Shown one piece after another: positions 25,643-34,625 of a stretch of DNA of 64,000 bases. The DNA is taken from assembly GCF_040438885.1 (NCBI RefSeq), contig NZ_CP159218.1, forward strand, positions 4,684,570-4,748,569, in the 5' to 3' direction. Position 1 is the stretch's first letter, and each line of letters begins with the position of its first letter. The notes beneath the pieces are model-generated. The model ran no database searches, was not told the origin of the DNA, and saw only the letters and a list, made by a program, of their open reading frames with translations. Position numbers and translations under genes: made by a program. The DNA is from Nakamurella sp. A5-74. Lineage in GTDB: Bacteria > Actinomycetota > Actinomycetes > Mycobacteriales > Nakamurellaceae.

Positions 25643-26467
25643 ATGATCGGCCTCCCGGTCCTCATCGAGCTGGTACTGGTCTGGTTCCCGGCCGTCGCCT
25701 CGATCGGCCTGTCGTTCGGGTCGTGGAACGGCGTCGGCGGGGTCGACAAGATCAAGTGGGTCGGCGCGACCAACTTCGAGAACGTCGTCCAGGTCGACCC
25801 GAACTTCTGGCCCGCCCTGCAGCACAACCTGATCTGGCTGGTCTTCCTGGCGGTGATCGCCACTCCACTGGGCATCCTGCTCGCAGTACTGCTCGACCGG
25901 GAGTTCGCCGGCAGTCGGTTGCTGCAGAGCATCTTCTTCATGCCGGTGATGTTCTCCCTCGCCCTCATCGGGGTGATCTGGCAGCTGGTGTTCTCTCCTG
26001 AGCAGGGCCTGATCAACGGCGCCTTCGGGACCTCCGTCGACTGGTTCGGGGATCCGTCGATCAACATCTGGGCTGCACTGGTTGCCGCCAGCTGGAAGCA
26101 CATCGGCTACATCATGATCCTGTACCTGGCCGGCCTGAAGGGTGTCGATCCCTCGCTCCGCGAGGCCGCCGCCCTGGACGGTGCCACGGCGAGCCAGACG
26201 TTCTTCCGGGTGGTGTTCCCGGCGATGCGGCCCATCAACGTCGTCGTCGTGGTGATCACCGTCATCGAGGCACTGCGGGCCTTCGACATCGTCTGGATCA
26301 TCAACAAGGGCACCAACGGTCTGCAGTTGCTCTCCACGATGATCGTCACCAACAGCGGTGCGGCTGGCCGGGTCGGCTACGCCTCGGCGCTCGCGGTGAT
26401 CCTGCTTGTCGTCGCGCTCGTGCCGATCGTCAGCTATCTGTCCCAGGCATTCAAGGAGAACCGATGA
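25643..26467 (+). CDS. Carbohydrate ABC importer, MalF-type permease, N-terminus apparently frameshifted
   Basis: CUT1 permease with six expected membrane helices and the EAA coupling loop (EAAALDGATASQTFFRVVFP). In the given sequence the uninterrupted frame has its first start at 25643, in the middle of helix 1. A better start, ATG at 25554, lies 15 bp after the binding-protein gene but reads into a TGA at about 25641. Adding one G in the GGGGG run at 25592-25596 joins MSTAAPVAPAAPAG directly to GRIRRYSTADRFVLVLM, which restores a normal basic N-terminus. The gap is thus a one-base deletion or a sequencing error. It overlaps the next permease by 4 bp. Confidence 0.85.
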   Translation: MIGLPVLIELVLVWFPAVASIGLSFGSWNGVGGVDKIKWVGATNFENVVQVDPNFWPALQHNLIWLVFLAVIATPLGILLAVLLDREFAGSRLLQSIFFMPVMFSLALIGVIWQLVFSPEQGLINGAFGTSVDWFGDPSINIWAALVAASWKHIGYIMILYLAGLKGVDPSLREAAALDGATASQTFFRVVFPAMRPINVVVVVITVIEALRAFDIVWIINKGTNGLQLLSTMIVTNSGAAGRVGYASALAVILLVVALVPIVSYLSQAFKENR

Positions 26468-27402
26468 CGGCCACCGACGTCCGTCCAGCACGTCCGTCCC
26501 GGGCCGGCCGGAAGGCAGCGATCGCCACCCCGTCGCCGCTGCGACGCGGGTCGAAGAAGTCGCGCATCGCCATCATCACCTTCCTGGTGATCGCTGCGAT
26601 GCTCTGGATGATCCCGTTGCTGTGGACGTTCTACACGTCGCTGCGGCCCTACGACTACTTCAAGGACCACTCCTACTTCTCCATCGGCGGCCCCTACAAC
26701 TTCGACAACTACGGCGAGGCCTGGAAACAGGCCGAGTTGCCCAAGTTCTTCCTCAACTCGGCGATCATCACCATCCCCGCGGTGATCATCACGCTCGCTC
26801 TCTCCTCGCTCGCGGCGTTCAAGTTGTCCAGGGTGCCATGGAAGTGGAACATTCCGCTGCTGATCCTGTTCACCGCGGGAAACCTGCTGCCGCAACAGGT
26901 TCTGGCCACCCCGCTGTTCCAGATGGCCAAGCACACCCCGTTGCCGTTGTCGGTGAGCGACTCCGGGTCGTTCATCAACACGTACTACGTCGTCATCGCC
27001 GTGAACGTCGCCTTCCAGCTCGGCTTCTGCACGTTCGTCATGAGCAACTACATGAAGGCGTTGCCGCACGAGCTCACGGAGGCTGCCCAGGTGGACGGCG
27101 CGGGCCTGTGGAAGCAGTACTGGAACATCATCCTGCCGCTGTGCCGGCCGCCGCTGGCAGCGCTCGCCACCCTGGAGTTCATCTGGGTGTACAACGACTT
27201 CTTCTGGGCATTGTTGTTGGTGCAGAAGGGAGATCGACTTCCGATCACCTCGGGTCTGAACAACCTCAACGGGCAGTTCGCGCAGAACTACAACCTGCTC
27301 TCCGCAGGTGCGCTGCTGTCGGCCGTGCCGGTGCTCATCATCTACCTGGTCCTGCAACGCCAGTTCGTCGCCGGGTTGACCCTCGGCGCGAACAAGGGAT
27401 GA
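26464..27402 (+). CDS. Carbohydrate ABC importer, MalG-type permease
   Basis: Second CUT1 permease, 312 aa, partner of the preceding protein. A basic N-terminus (RPSRAGRKAA, RRGSKKSR) precedes six predicted helices; the EAA loop reads ELTEAAQVDGAGLWKQYWNI and docks on a shared ATPase, which is not encoded here (a common MsiK/MalK-type arrangement in Actinobacteria). Start overlaps the upstream stop, and the stop overlaps the regulator start (ATGA in both cases). Confidence 0.95.
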   Translation: MTATDVRPARPSRAGRKAAIATPSPLRRGSKKSRIAIITFLVIAAMLWMIPLLWTFYTSLRPYDYFKDHSYFSIGGPYNFDNYGEAWKQAELPKFFLNSAIITIPAVIITLALSSLAAFKLSRVPWKWNIPLLILFTAGNLLPQQVLATPLFQMAKHTPLPLSVSDSGSFINTYYVVIAVNVAFQLGFCTFVMSNYMKALPHELTEAAQVDGAGLWKQYWNIILPLCRPPLAALATLEFIWVYNDFFWALLLVQKGDRLPITSGLNNLNGQFAQNYNLLSAGALLSAVPVLIIYLVLQRQFVAGLTLGANKG

Positions 27403-28202
27403 CCGGGCACGAACGACGACGCCAGATCCTCGCCGCGCTGGAATCCGGAGCGGTGCGGGTCAGCGAGCTCACCGAGCAGCTCGGTGTCTCGGACATGACG
27501 ATCCGGCGGGATCTGGAGATCCTGGAGTCGCACGGCTGGCTGCGCAAGGTGCACGGCGGTGCGGTCCCGGCCGAGAGCAGCACCAACGAACCGGGCTTCG
27601 AGGCCAAGAGCCTGCTCGAGCAACCGGCCAAGCGCGCCATCGCGGAACATGCGGCCACCCTCGTCGAGCCGCACTCGGTGATCGGTATCTCGGCCGGCAC
27701 CACCACCTGGATGTTGGCGCGCAGCCTGCAGTTCCATCCGGGCCCGTTGACCGTCGTGACCAACTCCTCGACGGTCGCCAACGTTCCGATGGCCGCCGCC
27801 GGGGGTGGCGCGGCGACCGTGATCCTGACCGGTGGGGTGCGCACCCCGAGTGCCGCGTTGGTCGGTCCGATCGCCGATCGATCCATCGGTTCCCTGCACC
27901 TGGACCGCTTGTTCCTCGGCGTCCACGGGATGGATGCCCGAGCTGGGTTCACCACCCCGAACCTGGCCGAGGCACAGACGAACTATGTCCTCGTCCAGCA
28001 CGCCCGGCAGGTGGTGGTGCTCGCGGACTCCACGAAGTGGGCGACCGTCGGGCTCTCGGACTTCGGAGCGCTGTCGATCGCCGACGTGCTGATCACCGAC
28101 GACCAGCTGACTGCCGAGGCACAACGGCATCTCGGGGACCTGGTCGGAGAGCTGATCATCGTCTCCAGCGCCGGTGGCCTCGCGGAGAGTGTCCTGTCCT
28201 GA
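27399..28202 (+). CDS. DeoR/GlpR-family transcriptional regulator
   Basis: Regulator of 267 aa with an N-terminal winged HTH (RRRQILAALESGAVRVSEL, then LGVSDMTIRRDLEILESHGW) carrying the DeoR signature, and a C-terminal DeoRC sugar-phosphate sensor domain (SAGTTTWMLARSL; VVTNSSTVANV; VVVLADSTKWATVGLS). It probably represses this alpha-galactoside operon and responds to a phosphorylated intermediate. It is translationally coupled to the permease upstream. A longer open frame to the left is a shadow of that permease. Confidence 0.93.
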   Translation: MTGHERRRQILAALESGAVRVSELTEQLGVSDMTIRRDLEILESHGWLRKVHGGAVPAESSTNEPGFEAKSLLEQPAKRAIAEHAATLVEPHSVIGISAGTTTWMLARSLQFHPGPLTVVTNSSTVANVPMAAAGGGAATVILTGGVRTPSAALVGPIADRSIGSLHLDRLFLGVHGMDARAGFTTPNLAEAQTNYVLVQHARQVVVLADSTKWATVGLSDFGALSIADVLITDDQLTAEAQRHLGDLVGELIIVSSAGGLAESVLS

Positions 28203-28295
28203 CGCGCAGCGCGCGCTGATCCGCCGTCCCACCCGTCCACGTCCCCGTGTCGGCTGCACACCGCAGACGGCCCACCGTCACCCGATCAGACCGAG

Positions 28296-30440
28296 GTGCT
28301 TCCAGCCGTGCCGACCGACCAGCCCGAACTGCTGCACCTGCGCGCGGACGGGGTGAGCGTGCTGTTGCGCCTCCCCACCGATCGTCAGGCCGAGATCCTC
28401 TGGTGGGGAACGGATCTGGGCCCGCTCGGTGATGCCGAGCTGTCCTCGGTCGCGACGGCGAGTGTGGGATCCGTCCCGAACAACTCACTCGACCGGCCGT
28501 ACCGCCGCGGGCTGCTCCCCGAGCGCTCCCAGGGATACCGCGGCCGGCCGGGACTCGTCGGGCATCGCTCGGGAGATGCGTTCGCGCCGCTGCTGCGCAC
28601 CGCGCAGCTCACCGCGGACGCGAACACCGTCGTGCTGACCGCGGTCGACGAGAGATCCGGTCTGCAGGTCGTCAGCACCCTGCAGCTGGACGCCAACGGT
28701 GTCCTGCATCTGCACCACACCCTGACCAACACGGGTGACACCGCGTTCGAGGTCGGCGAGCTGGCGCTGATCGTCCCGATCCCGGCGGACGCCACCGAGA
28801 TCGCCGACTTCACCGGTCGGTGGACCGCCGAGCGGATGCCGCAGCGACTGCCGTTGCGTGAGGGAGCCTGGCTCCGCCAGAACCGTCGGGGTCGCACCGG
28901 TGCCGACGCCGCCACACTGACAATGGTCGGCACCGAGAGCTTCCGATTCCGCAGCGGCGAGGTGTGGGCGGTACACCTCGGCTGGAGCGGCGACCAGTCG
29001 GTGTGGGCCGAATCCCATCCGGACGGCACTCGGGTGCTCGGCGCCGCCGAACTGCTGGAGGCCGGCGAGATCGTGCTGGCACCGGGGGAGGAATACACGA
29101 CACCCGAACTTTTCGCCGTCCACTCGGCGGCCGGTTCGGACGGCATCGCCGACCGGCTGCACGCCATGCTCCGTGCCCGCGCACACCATCCGACGACACC
29201 GCGACCCGTTGTCCTGAACACCTGGGAGGCCGTGTACTTCGACCACGACCTGGCCCGCCTGCAGCACCTGGCCGAGGTCGCCGCCGACCTCGGCGTCGAG
29301 CGCTTCGTGCTGGACGACGGCTGGTTCGGCGGACGCCGCAACGACCTCTCCTCGCTCGGTGACTGGCAGGTCTCGACCGAGGCCTGGCCGGACGGTCTCG
29401 GTCCGATCGCCCGGCACGTGCAGGACCTGGGCATGCAGTTCGGGCTGTGGTTCGAGCCGGAGATGATCAACGAGGACTCGGAGCTGTACCGGGCCCATCC
29501 GGACTGGGTGCTGGCCGATCCCGACCGACTTCCGGACACCTCGCGTCACCAGCAGGTGCTGGACGTCGCTCGACCCGAAGTGTCGGCATACCTGTTCTCC
29601 TGCATCGACTCCCTGGTCAAGGAGTATCGGATCGCGTTCCTCAAGTGGGACCACAACCGGGATCTGGTGGCGGCCCGGCACCACGGTCGCGCGGGTGTTC
29701 ACGCGCAGACCACTGCCGTCTACGGGCTGATCGACCACTTGAAGGACGCGAACCCAGGACTCGAGATCGAGAGCTGTTCCAGTGGCGGCTCCCGGGTTGA
29801 TCTGGGGATCCTGCAGCGCACCGATCGGGTCTGGGCCAGCGACTGCAACGACGCGGTGCAACGGATGCAGATCCAGCGCGGCACGGCCCAGCTCATCCCC
29901 CTGGAGCTGATCGGCGCGCACGTCGGGCCGCCCACCGCACACACCAGCCACCGCACGCACGACCTGTCGATGCGGGTGGCCGCTGCGCTGTTCGGGCACT
30001 TCGGGATCGAGTGGGACATCGCCTCCGCGACCGACGCAGACCGGGCCGGTCTCCGCGAGGCCATCACGCTCTACCGCCGCCTGCGGCCGTTGCTGCACTC
30101 CGGATCGCTGGTGAACGTCGATCATCCTGATCCGGCAGCGATGGCCGTCGGTGTGGTGTCGAAGGACCGACGATCCGCCGTCTTCACCTACCACCAGATC
30201 GCCATGGGGATCCGGGAAGCGCCGGCTCCGCTGGTGTTCCCGGGCCTGGACCCCGGCCTGCACTACCGGATCAGCAGGCTGGAGGTGGCCGGCGCCGCCG
30301 CGACGGTCGGCCGGCAGCCACCTCCGTGGTGGACCGCCGACGAGACCGTGCTGCCGGCCACGGTGCTCGGCACCCTCGGCCTCCCGCTGCCGGTGCTGCA
30401 CCCCGAGCAGGCCGTCCTGCTGGAGCTGACCGCACTCTGA
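28296..30440 (+). CDS. Alpha-galactosidase, glycoside hydrolase family 36
   Basis: Cytosolic GH36 enzyme of about 714 aa releasing alpha-1,6-linked galactose from melibiose, raffinose or similar sugars. Domain order is the usual N-terminal beta-sandwich, (beta/alpha)8 barrel and C-terminal beta domain. The nucleophile is the Asp of FLKWDHNRDL (D452) and the acid/base the Asp of WASDCNDA (D516); FVLDDGWFGGR and IESCSSGGSRVDLGIL are further subfamily blocks. No signal peptide, consistent with import of intact sugar by the neighbouring ABC genes. An ATG at 28296 or GTG at 28308 could be the start. Confidence 0.95.
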   Translation: MLPAVPTDQPELLHLRADGVSVLLRLPTDRQAEILWWGTDLGPLGDAELSSVATASVGSVPNNSLDRPYRRGLLPERSQGYRGRPGLVGHRSGDAFAPLLRTAQLTADANTVVLTAVDERSGLQVVSTLQLDANGVLHLHHTLTNTGDTAFEVGELALIVPIPADATEIADFTGRWTAERMPQRLPLREGAWLRQNRRGRTGADAATLTMVGTESFRFRSGEVWAVHLGWSGDQSVWAESHPDGTRVLGAAELLEAGEIVLAPGEEYTTPELFAVHSAAGSDGIADRLHAMLRARAHHPTTPRPVVLNTWEAVYFDHDLARLQHLAEVAADLGVERFVLDDGWFGGRRNDLSSLGDWQVSTEAWPDGLGPIARHVQDLGMQFGLWFEPEMINEDSELYRAHPDWVLADPDRLPDTSRHQQVLDVARPEVSAYLFSCIDSLVKEYRIAFLKWDHNRDLVAARHHGRAGVHAQTTAVYGLIDHLKDANPGLEIESCSSGGSRVDLGILQRTDRVWASDCNDAVQRMQIQRGTAQLIPLELIGAHVGPPTAHTSHRTHDLSMRVAAALFGHFGIEWDIASATDADRAGLREAITLYRRLRPLLHSGSLVNVDHPDPAAMAVGVVSKDRRSAVFTYHQIAMGIREAPAPLVFPGLDPGLHYRISRLEVAGAAATVGRQPPPWWTADETVLPATVLGTLGLPLPVLHPEQAVLLELTAL

Positions 30441-30632
30441 GCTCGTCCCCGGTACCCCACTCGTCCGCAACCGTGGTCGGCTCTCGCTGATCAGCAGCTC
30501 GAACCCCCCGGCTGAAGGCCCGCCAGGGCTGAGGTCCGGATCGAGTGACGCAGCGGAGCCCGGCGATCGGCATTCCGGCAGAACGTCGTGCGGACACGCC
30601 CGTCGCCGGGCCGATCCGCGTCATCCGTCCGA

Positions 30633-31598
30633 TCAGATCTGCCGGCGGACTGCGCCGCTCCTGCGCTCACGTTTCTGCCGGTACATCGCGGCGTCGGCAT
30701 CCCGCCACGCCCCGGGAAATCCCGCGGTGACGGTGTACGACGCGTGTCCGAGCGACCCGGGGGTACCGTCCCGGGCGAGCTCCGCGGACAACCACTCGAC
30801 CATCTGTTCCACGTCCTGGGGAGACATGTCCGCCGCCAGGATCCCGAACTCGTCCCCACCGAGTCGAGCGACGACGTCCGATCCCTTGGTGACGTGCCTG
30901 ATCGTCCGGGCGGCCTGCCGGATGTGCTCGTCACCGGCCGCATGGCCGTGCTCGTCGTTCACCAGCTTGAGGCTGTCGAGGTCGAGGATCACCACGGAAC
31001 CGGCATACCCGAAACGGCGGTACCTGGCCTCCTCCGCGGCCAGGAAGCGATCCCAGGCGCGTCGGTTGAACAGACCTGTGAGGGAATCGGTCTCGGCCTC
31101 GGCGGCCGACCGCTCCGCCAACCGCTCGGCCGCGGTCCGCATCAGGTCGGCCTGCAGGACGCTGGAGAGCAGCTGGGCCAGGATCTGCAGCAGCGGTGCG
31201 TGCCGCTCCAGCTCCGCGGGCTGCGCGACCGGATCCAGCCCGCACAGGGTGCCGAACAGTGCCCCGTCCGCCTGCACCAGCGGCAGTCCGACATAGGCCC
31301 CGATCTGCAACGAGTTTCGGACCCTGGCCGTCGCATACGCAGGTACCGCCTCGACATCGGGTGCGATCTGCGGCCCCTCGCCGGCCACCATGAACTGGCA
31401 CATGGAGTCGGACCACCGGTGCGCGTCGCCCGCCTGTCTGCCGTAGGCATTCTCGTCGACGGCCAGGTACAGCTGGCGGTCGTTGCTGTGGCGGGTGACG
31501 GACCAGAATCCCATCGGGATCTCGGTCTGCAAGTAGGACAGCACACTCGCGCAGGCTTCATCGAAGGTTCCGCCGGCCGCGATCGCAGGCAACTGCAC
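30633..31598 (-). CDS. GAF-GGDEF protein, putative diguanylate cyclase
   Basis: Soluble protein of about 321 aa. The N-terminal two thirds form a GAF-like sensor (GFWSVTRHSNDRQLYLAVDE; VGLPLVQADGALFGTLCGLD), followed by a linker helix and a GGDEF domain with TDSLTGLFNRRAWD and RLGGDEFGIL, the intact signature for c-di-GMP synthesis. The RXXD inhibitory site is not seen at its usual place (KGSD). GTG at 31598 is preferred because GGAAGG lies about 9 nt upstream; the longer open frame to 32081 covers a neighbouring gene. Three hairpins lie upstream of it. No EAL domain is nearby. Confidence 0.85.
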   Translation of the reverse strand: MQLPAIAAGGTFDEACASVLSYLQTEIPMGFWSVTRHSNDRQLYLAVDENAYGRQAGDAHRWSDSMCQFMVAGEGPQIAPDVEAVPAYATARVRNSLQIGAYVGLPLVQADGALFGTLCGLDPVAQPAELERHAPLLQILAQLLSSVLQADLMRTAAERLAERSAAEAETDSLTGLFNRRAWDRFLAAEEARYRRFGYAGSVVILDLDSLKLVNDEHGHAAGDEHIRQAARTIRHVTKGSDVVARLGGDEFGILAADMSPQDVEQMVEWLSAELARDGTPGSLGHASYTVTAGFPGAWRDADAAMYRQKRERRSGAVRRQI

Positions 31599-31653
31599 GG
31601 GCACACCCTTCCGAGAGGTAGACAGCAGTTTATCCGCAGCGGTTCGACACCGG

Positions 31654-31701
31654 ACGGTGCTCACCAGGGGCGAGAGTGGGTCACCCCCTGGTGAGCACCG
31701 T
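31654..31701. promoter_or_regulatory. 17-bp perfect inverted repeat upstream of the GGDEF gene
   Basis: ACGGTGCTCACCAGGGG (31654-31670) and its exact complement (31685-31701) can form a 17-bp stem with a 14-nt loop. It lies 56 bp upstream of the GTG of the minus-strand GGDEF gene and downstream of the GNAT gene. No T-run follows, so it could be a terminator of the GNAT transcript, an operator or a leader structure. Confidence 0.7.
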
Positions 31702-31790
31702 GCAGAACCGAGCATGTGGGGGACCGCAGGAGCTGAGCCCGCGCGACCCACCGTCTGCGAGTGACGGAAAGTGGCCCAGCCCCGGAGATG

Positions 31791-31833
31791 CCCGCAGGAC
31801 GTCCTGCGGGAGTTGCTCAGGGCGGGGCAACTC
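31791..31833. promoter_or_regulatory. 20-bp perfect palindrome followed by a second hairpin
   Basis: CCCGCAGGACGTCCTGCGGG (31791-31810) is a perfect palindrome, followed by AGTTGC...GCAACT arms (31811-31833). They stand just downstream of the minus-strand GNAT gene and probably act as its terminator; together with 31654-31701 the spacer holds three hairpins. Confidence 0.6.
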
Positions 31834-31854
31834 TGCGACACGGGCCGAGCATCC

Positions 31855-32496
31855 TCAGTGTGCGCCGGCCATCGCGCCGGCCGGCATCGTCTCGAGCAGG
31901 TGCTCCAGGGCCGCCTCGACCTCGGCCTTCCAGTGGAGACCTCCGTCGGACAGCTCGAAGCGCAGGCGCGGATAGCTGCGGTGCGGCCGGATCTCGGTGA
32001 AGCCGACGGCGCGGGCGAAATCGGCCGGCACCGTGCAGTGCTTCCGCCCGGTGCCTGAGGAGCGCGGCGGACGACCCTCACGGGCGAACACCTCGATCGC
32101 CCGCACCCCGCGTTTCGTGAGCACCTTCACCACACCGTCCACCAGGAATCGCCCGATCCCGCGGCCGGCGAACTTCTCGTCGATCCGGAGGGTCGTCACC
32201 AGCACGGCGTCCGGGGAGACGGGTGCGGTGGGAAAGCGCAGCGCGCCGGGAACGGTGGGCGGCGGAGCGAAGAGGGCATAACCGGCCGGTTCGTCGTCGA
32301 CCGTCACGATGAGGCCGGCGCTGCCCCAGGTCAGCATGACGCCCGAGAGCCACACTTCCTTCTCGAACTCGGTGTGTCCGGCACGCTCGGCTGCGTCGGC
32401 AGCATCCGAGTCGAGTTCCCAGAACACGCACCCCCGGCAGGGTGACGGAATCATCCCGATGGTGGACATCGAGAGCGGGATCAGGGCGAGTGTCAT
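31855..32496 (-). CDS. GNAT family N-acetyltransferase
   Basis: Acetyltransferase-like protein of 213 aa; substrate unknown. It begins with a cysteine block CRGCVFWELD after a short lead and contains the acetyl-CoA-binding loop as VTTLRIDEKFAGRGIGRFLV (R-G-x-G-I-G type). A CRxCxFWE start combined with a GNAT fold is found in an actinobacterial protein encoded between cwlM and parB in mycobacteria (Rv3916c position), so this may be that gene displaced by insertions. ATG at 32496 (MTLALIPLS) chosen over one six codons upstream. Confidence 0.78.
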   Translation of the reverse strand: MTLALIPLSMSTIGMIPSPCRGCVFWELDSDAADAAERAGHTEFEKEVWLSGVMLTWGSAGLIVTVDDEPAGYALFAPPPTVPGALRFPTAPVSPDAVLVTTLRIDEKFAGRGIGRFLVDGVVKVLTKRGVRAIEVFAREGRPPRSSGTGRKHCTVPADFARAVGFTEIRPHRSYPRLRFELSDGGLHWKAEVEAALEHLLETMPAGAMAGAH

Positions 32497-32578
32497 CGGG
32501 GTCCAGCATTCCAAACGATCCGCGGGTGCGCGTGACCTGGTCCTGTGGTGCCGTCATCCACGCCGCTTCCAGGGCGTC

Positions 32579-33538
32579 TCAGCGGTGTCGGTCCAGCACC
32601 GCGTTCACCGACGAGTAGCCGATCTGCGATGCTCGCTCGACCCGCGCACGGTGGGTGGTGAGTCCCTTGATCCCGGCATCCGTGTCGGGCCAGAGGGTGA
32701 ACACCTTCGCCCCTCCGCGACGCGGATGATCGGCGTCCCGCAGCAGTGCCAACGCCGGTCCCATCCGGCGACGCTCGTCGGCCATCGCCCCGAGGCCCGG
32801 GACGAGTCGGTCGACACCGCGGGCCCAGCGCGACGGGGTCGGTTCGGAAGGTGCGCCGCGCAGGTCCTCGGGCGTCCTGTTCACCAGCACCAGGACGTGG
32901 GTCGACCCGTCGTCGAAGGCCCGGGCGACCGGGAGCGGCTCGGAGACGGCGCCGTCGATCCATTTCCGTCCGTGCAGCTCCACCGGTCGACCGGCGAGGA
33001 ACGGAATGCTGGACGTGGCTCGGAAAGCCAGCTTCCAGTCGTCGACGGACTGCGGGCGCAGGACGTGCCCGGTGAGGTCGTCGGCGGCGGTGGCCACGAT
33101 GTGCAGCGGGATCGGACTGGCGTGCAACTCCGTCCACCGCATGGGTTTCGGGTGGACGAGGATGTGATCGAGCAGGTGGTCGAGCGACACGACAGGGCGC
33201 CGGGTACGCAGCCGCCGCAGGTCGATGAACTTCGGATCGGCCATGTCTTCGAAGAAGATCCGCGACGATCCCTCGGACATCCCGATCAGCAGTCCGGCGC
33301 CGATGAACGCCCCGGCGGACGAGCCGTAGATCGCGTCGAAGGTCGGGGCCAGCCCTGCTTGCTCCAGTGCGTGCGCCATCCCGCCGCTGTACGCGCCGCG
33401 CATGCCGCCGCCACCGACCACCAGTGCGATCCGCAGGCCGTCCTCGCACGAGCCGCTGTCCCGACGGTGCAGCAGTGCGCTGATGACGTCGTCGTCACGC
33501 GACGGGTCGGGCGGGATCGACTGCGACACAGCGGGCAC
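32579..33538 (-). CDS. Patatin-like phospholipase
   Basis: Cytosolic acyl hydrolase of the patatin family, about 319 aa. The glycine-rich oxyanion loop is VGGGGMRGAYSGG, the nucleophile elbow GXSXG is YGSSAGAF, and the catalytic Asp lies in KWIDGAVSEPLP (DGA motif). No signal peptide. The open frame extends 57 codons further upstream, but these codons overlap a repeat-bearing, non-coding-looking stretch; the GTG at 33538 (VPAVSQSIPP) is preferred. Lipid substrate is unknown. It is transcribed towards the GNAT gene on the same strand. Confidence 0.88.
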   Translation of the reverse strand: MPAVSQSIPPDPSRDDDVISALLHRRDSGSCEDGLRIALVVGGGGMRGAYSGGMAHALEQAGLAPTFDAIYGSSAGAFIGAGLLIGMSEGSSRIFFEDMADPKFIDLRRLRTRRPVVSLDHLLDHILVHPKPMRWTELHASPIPLHIVATAADDLTGHVLRPQSVDDWKLAFRATSSIPFLAGRPVELHGRKWIDGAVSEPLPVARAFDDGSTHVLVLVNRTPEDLRGAPSEPTPSRWARGVDRLVPGLGAMADERRRMGPALALLRDADHPRRGGAKVFTLWPDTDAGIKGLTTHRARVERASQIGYSSVNAVLDRHR

Positions 33539-33632
33539 GACCCCAGCATGCCTGACCGGCCGGTGCTCGATCCCCCGCTGCCGGACGCAGTTGCGGCCGA
33601 GCTGCGGCGTGCGGCGATCACCACCGGGGCGC

Positions 33633-33736
33633 CCTGCCGAATCGATGCGGGCCCAGGACCGCCGCCCGCGCCATTCGGCGTTTTTACGCCGATCGGGCGC
33701 CACAAACACGCAATCCTGCCGAATCGATGCAGGCCC
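33633..33736. repeat. Pair of 22-bp direct repeats with a small hairpin between
   Basis: CCTGCCGAATCGATGC is followed by G or A and then GGCCC at 33633-33655 and 33715-33736. Between them CGGCGT/ACGCCG (33676-33691) with a T-rich loop forms a small hairpin. The stretch separates the patatin and AHSA1 genes. Confidence 0.7.
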
Positions 33737-33744
33737 GGCTCAGC

Positions 33745-34230
33745 TCACTCGGCGAGGATCGCGTCGATCTGCTCGACCGCCATCGAGAGCCCCTGGGCCA
33801 TGCCCATCTCCATCAGCTGACGCATGCCGTCGACCGAGTCGAACTGGCCGCGAATCACCATCTGCGTGACGCCGTCGTTCTCGGAGATTGTCACCACGGT
33901 GTGGGTGGTCGGCATCGAGTCCGAGCGGTTGCCCTGCTCGTCGGCGAAGAAGTCCGCGAACTCGATCGTCGAGGTGGGCCGGGCGGCGGAGATGTCCCAC
34001 TGGCCGCCCATCTTCTCGCCGTCCGGGCCGGTCATGAAGTACGCGGCCCGTCCGCCGTCGACCAGCTGGAGTTCGGTGAACGTCGCCGGGTAGGTCGGCG
34101 GTCCCCACCAGCGCTCCAGCTTGCGGGGGTCGTTCCAGAGGTCCCAGACGTCGTGGGCGGAGGCCCGGAACTCGGCGGTCAGAGTGAGGCTGAGCTCTTC
34201 CTCGTTCGGTGTGCAACTGATGACGGTCAT
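33745..34230 (-). CDS. SRPBCC/AHSA1-type protein
   Basis: Activator-of-Hsp90-homology-1-like (START superfamily) protein of 161 aa with the family opening LTAEFRASAHDVWDLWNDPR and LERWWGPPTYPATF, a hydrophobic-ligand cavity fold. It overlaps the ArsR-type gene by 3 bp; ArsR-AHSA1 pairs are frequent in Actinobacteria, where the ArsR protein controls the pair. Ligand or reaction is not known. Confidence 0.9.
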   Translation of the reverse strand: MTVISCTPNEEELSLTLTAEFRASAHDVWDLWNDPRKLERWWGPPTYPATFTELQLVDGGRAAYFMTGPDGEKMGGQWDISAARPTSTIEFADFFADEQGNRSDSMPTTHTVVTISENDGVTQMVIRGQFDSVDGMRQLMEMGMAQGLSMAVEQIDAILAE

Positions 34231-34625
34231 GGTTCTTCCCTTTCGGTGCTGTCGCTGCCGGCGTTTCCGGCAGGTTCGATCGGAGTTGCGCGGGTGTCGG
34301 CGAGGACGTCGCCGAAGCGATGCATCCGGTACCGCCAGAGTTGTTCGAACTGCTCGAGAAGCTCACGCACGCCGCGGATCGTGGCCATCTCGGTGGTCAC
34401 CAGTTGTTCCCGGCCGCGCTGCTGCTTGCTGACCAGTCCCACCGACGACAGGACGGCCACGTGCTTCTGCACCGCGGCGAACGAGATCGAGTACCGCTGG
34501 GCCAGCTGCGACACGGAATGGTCGCCGGTCATCGCCACCCGCAGGATGTCCCGCCGGGTGGCATCGGCGAGGGCGCGGAAGAGTCGGTCGACCTCCGCGT
34601 CACTGAATGCCTGATTTACAACCAT
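34227..34625 (-). CDS. ArsR-family transcriptional regulator
   Basis: Winged-helix regulator of 132 aa (ALADATRRDILRVAMTGDHS, VSQLAQRYSISFAAVQKHVA). It lacks the CXC metal motif of ArsR/SmtB metal sensors, so it belongs to the group paired with AHSA1 proteins. ATG at 34625 is preferred; a 5-3-5 inverted repeat overlaps it, suggesting autoregulation. The divergent DUF2332 gene starts 68 bp away, so the same region serves both directions. An open frame extends 25 codons upstream but overlaps the operator. Confidence 0.9.
   Translation of the reverse strand: MVVNQAFSDAEVDRLFRALADATRRDILRVAMTGDHSVSQLAQRYSISFAAVQKHVAVLSSVGLVSKQQRGREQLVTTEMATIRGVRELLEQFEQLWRYRMHRFGDVLADTRATPIEPAGNAGSDSTEREEP

Noticed and set aside
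28485..30470. 661-codon open frame antisense to the alpha-galactosidase
   Set aside because: The plus strand carries an unmistakable GH36 enzyme with both catalytic residues; the minus frame lacks any family motif.
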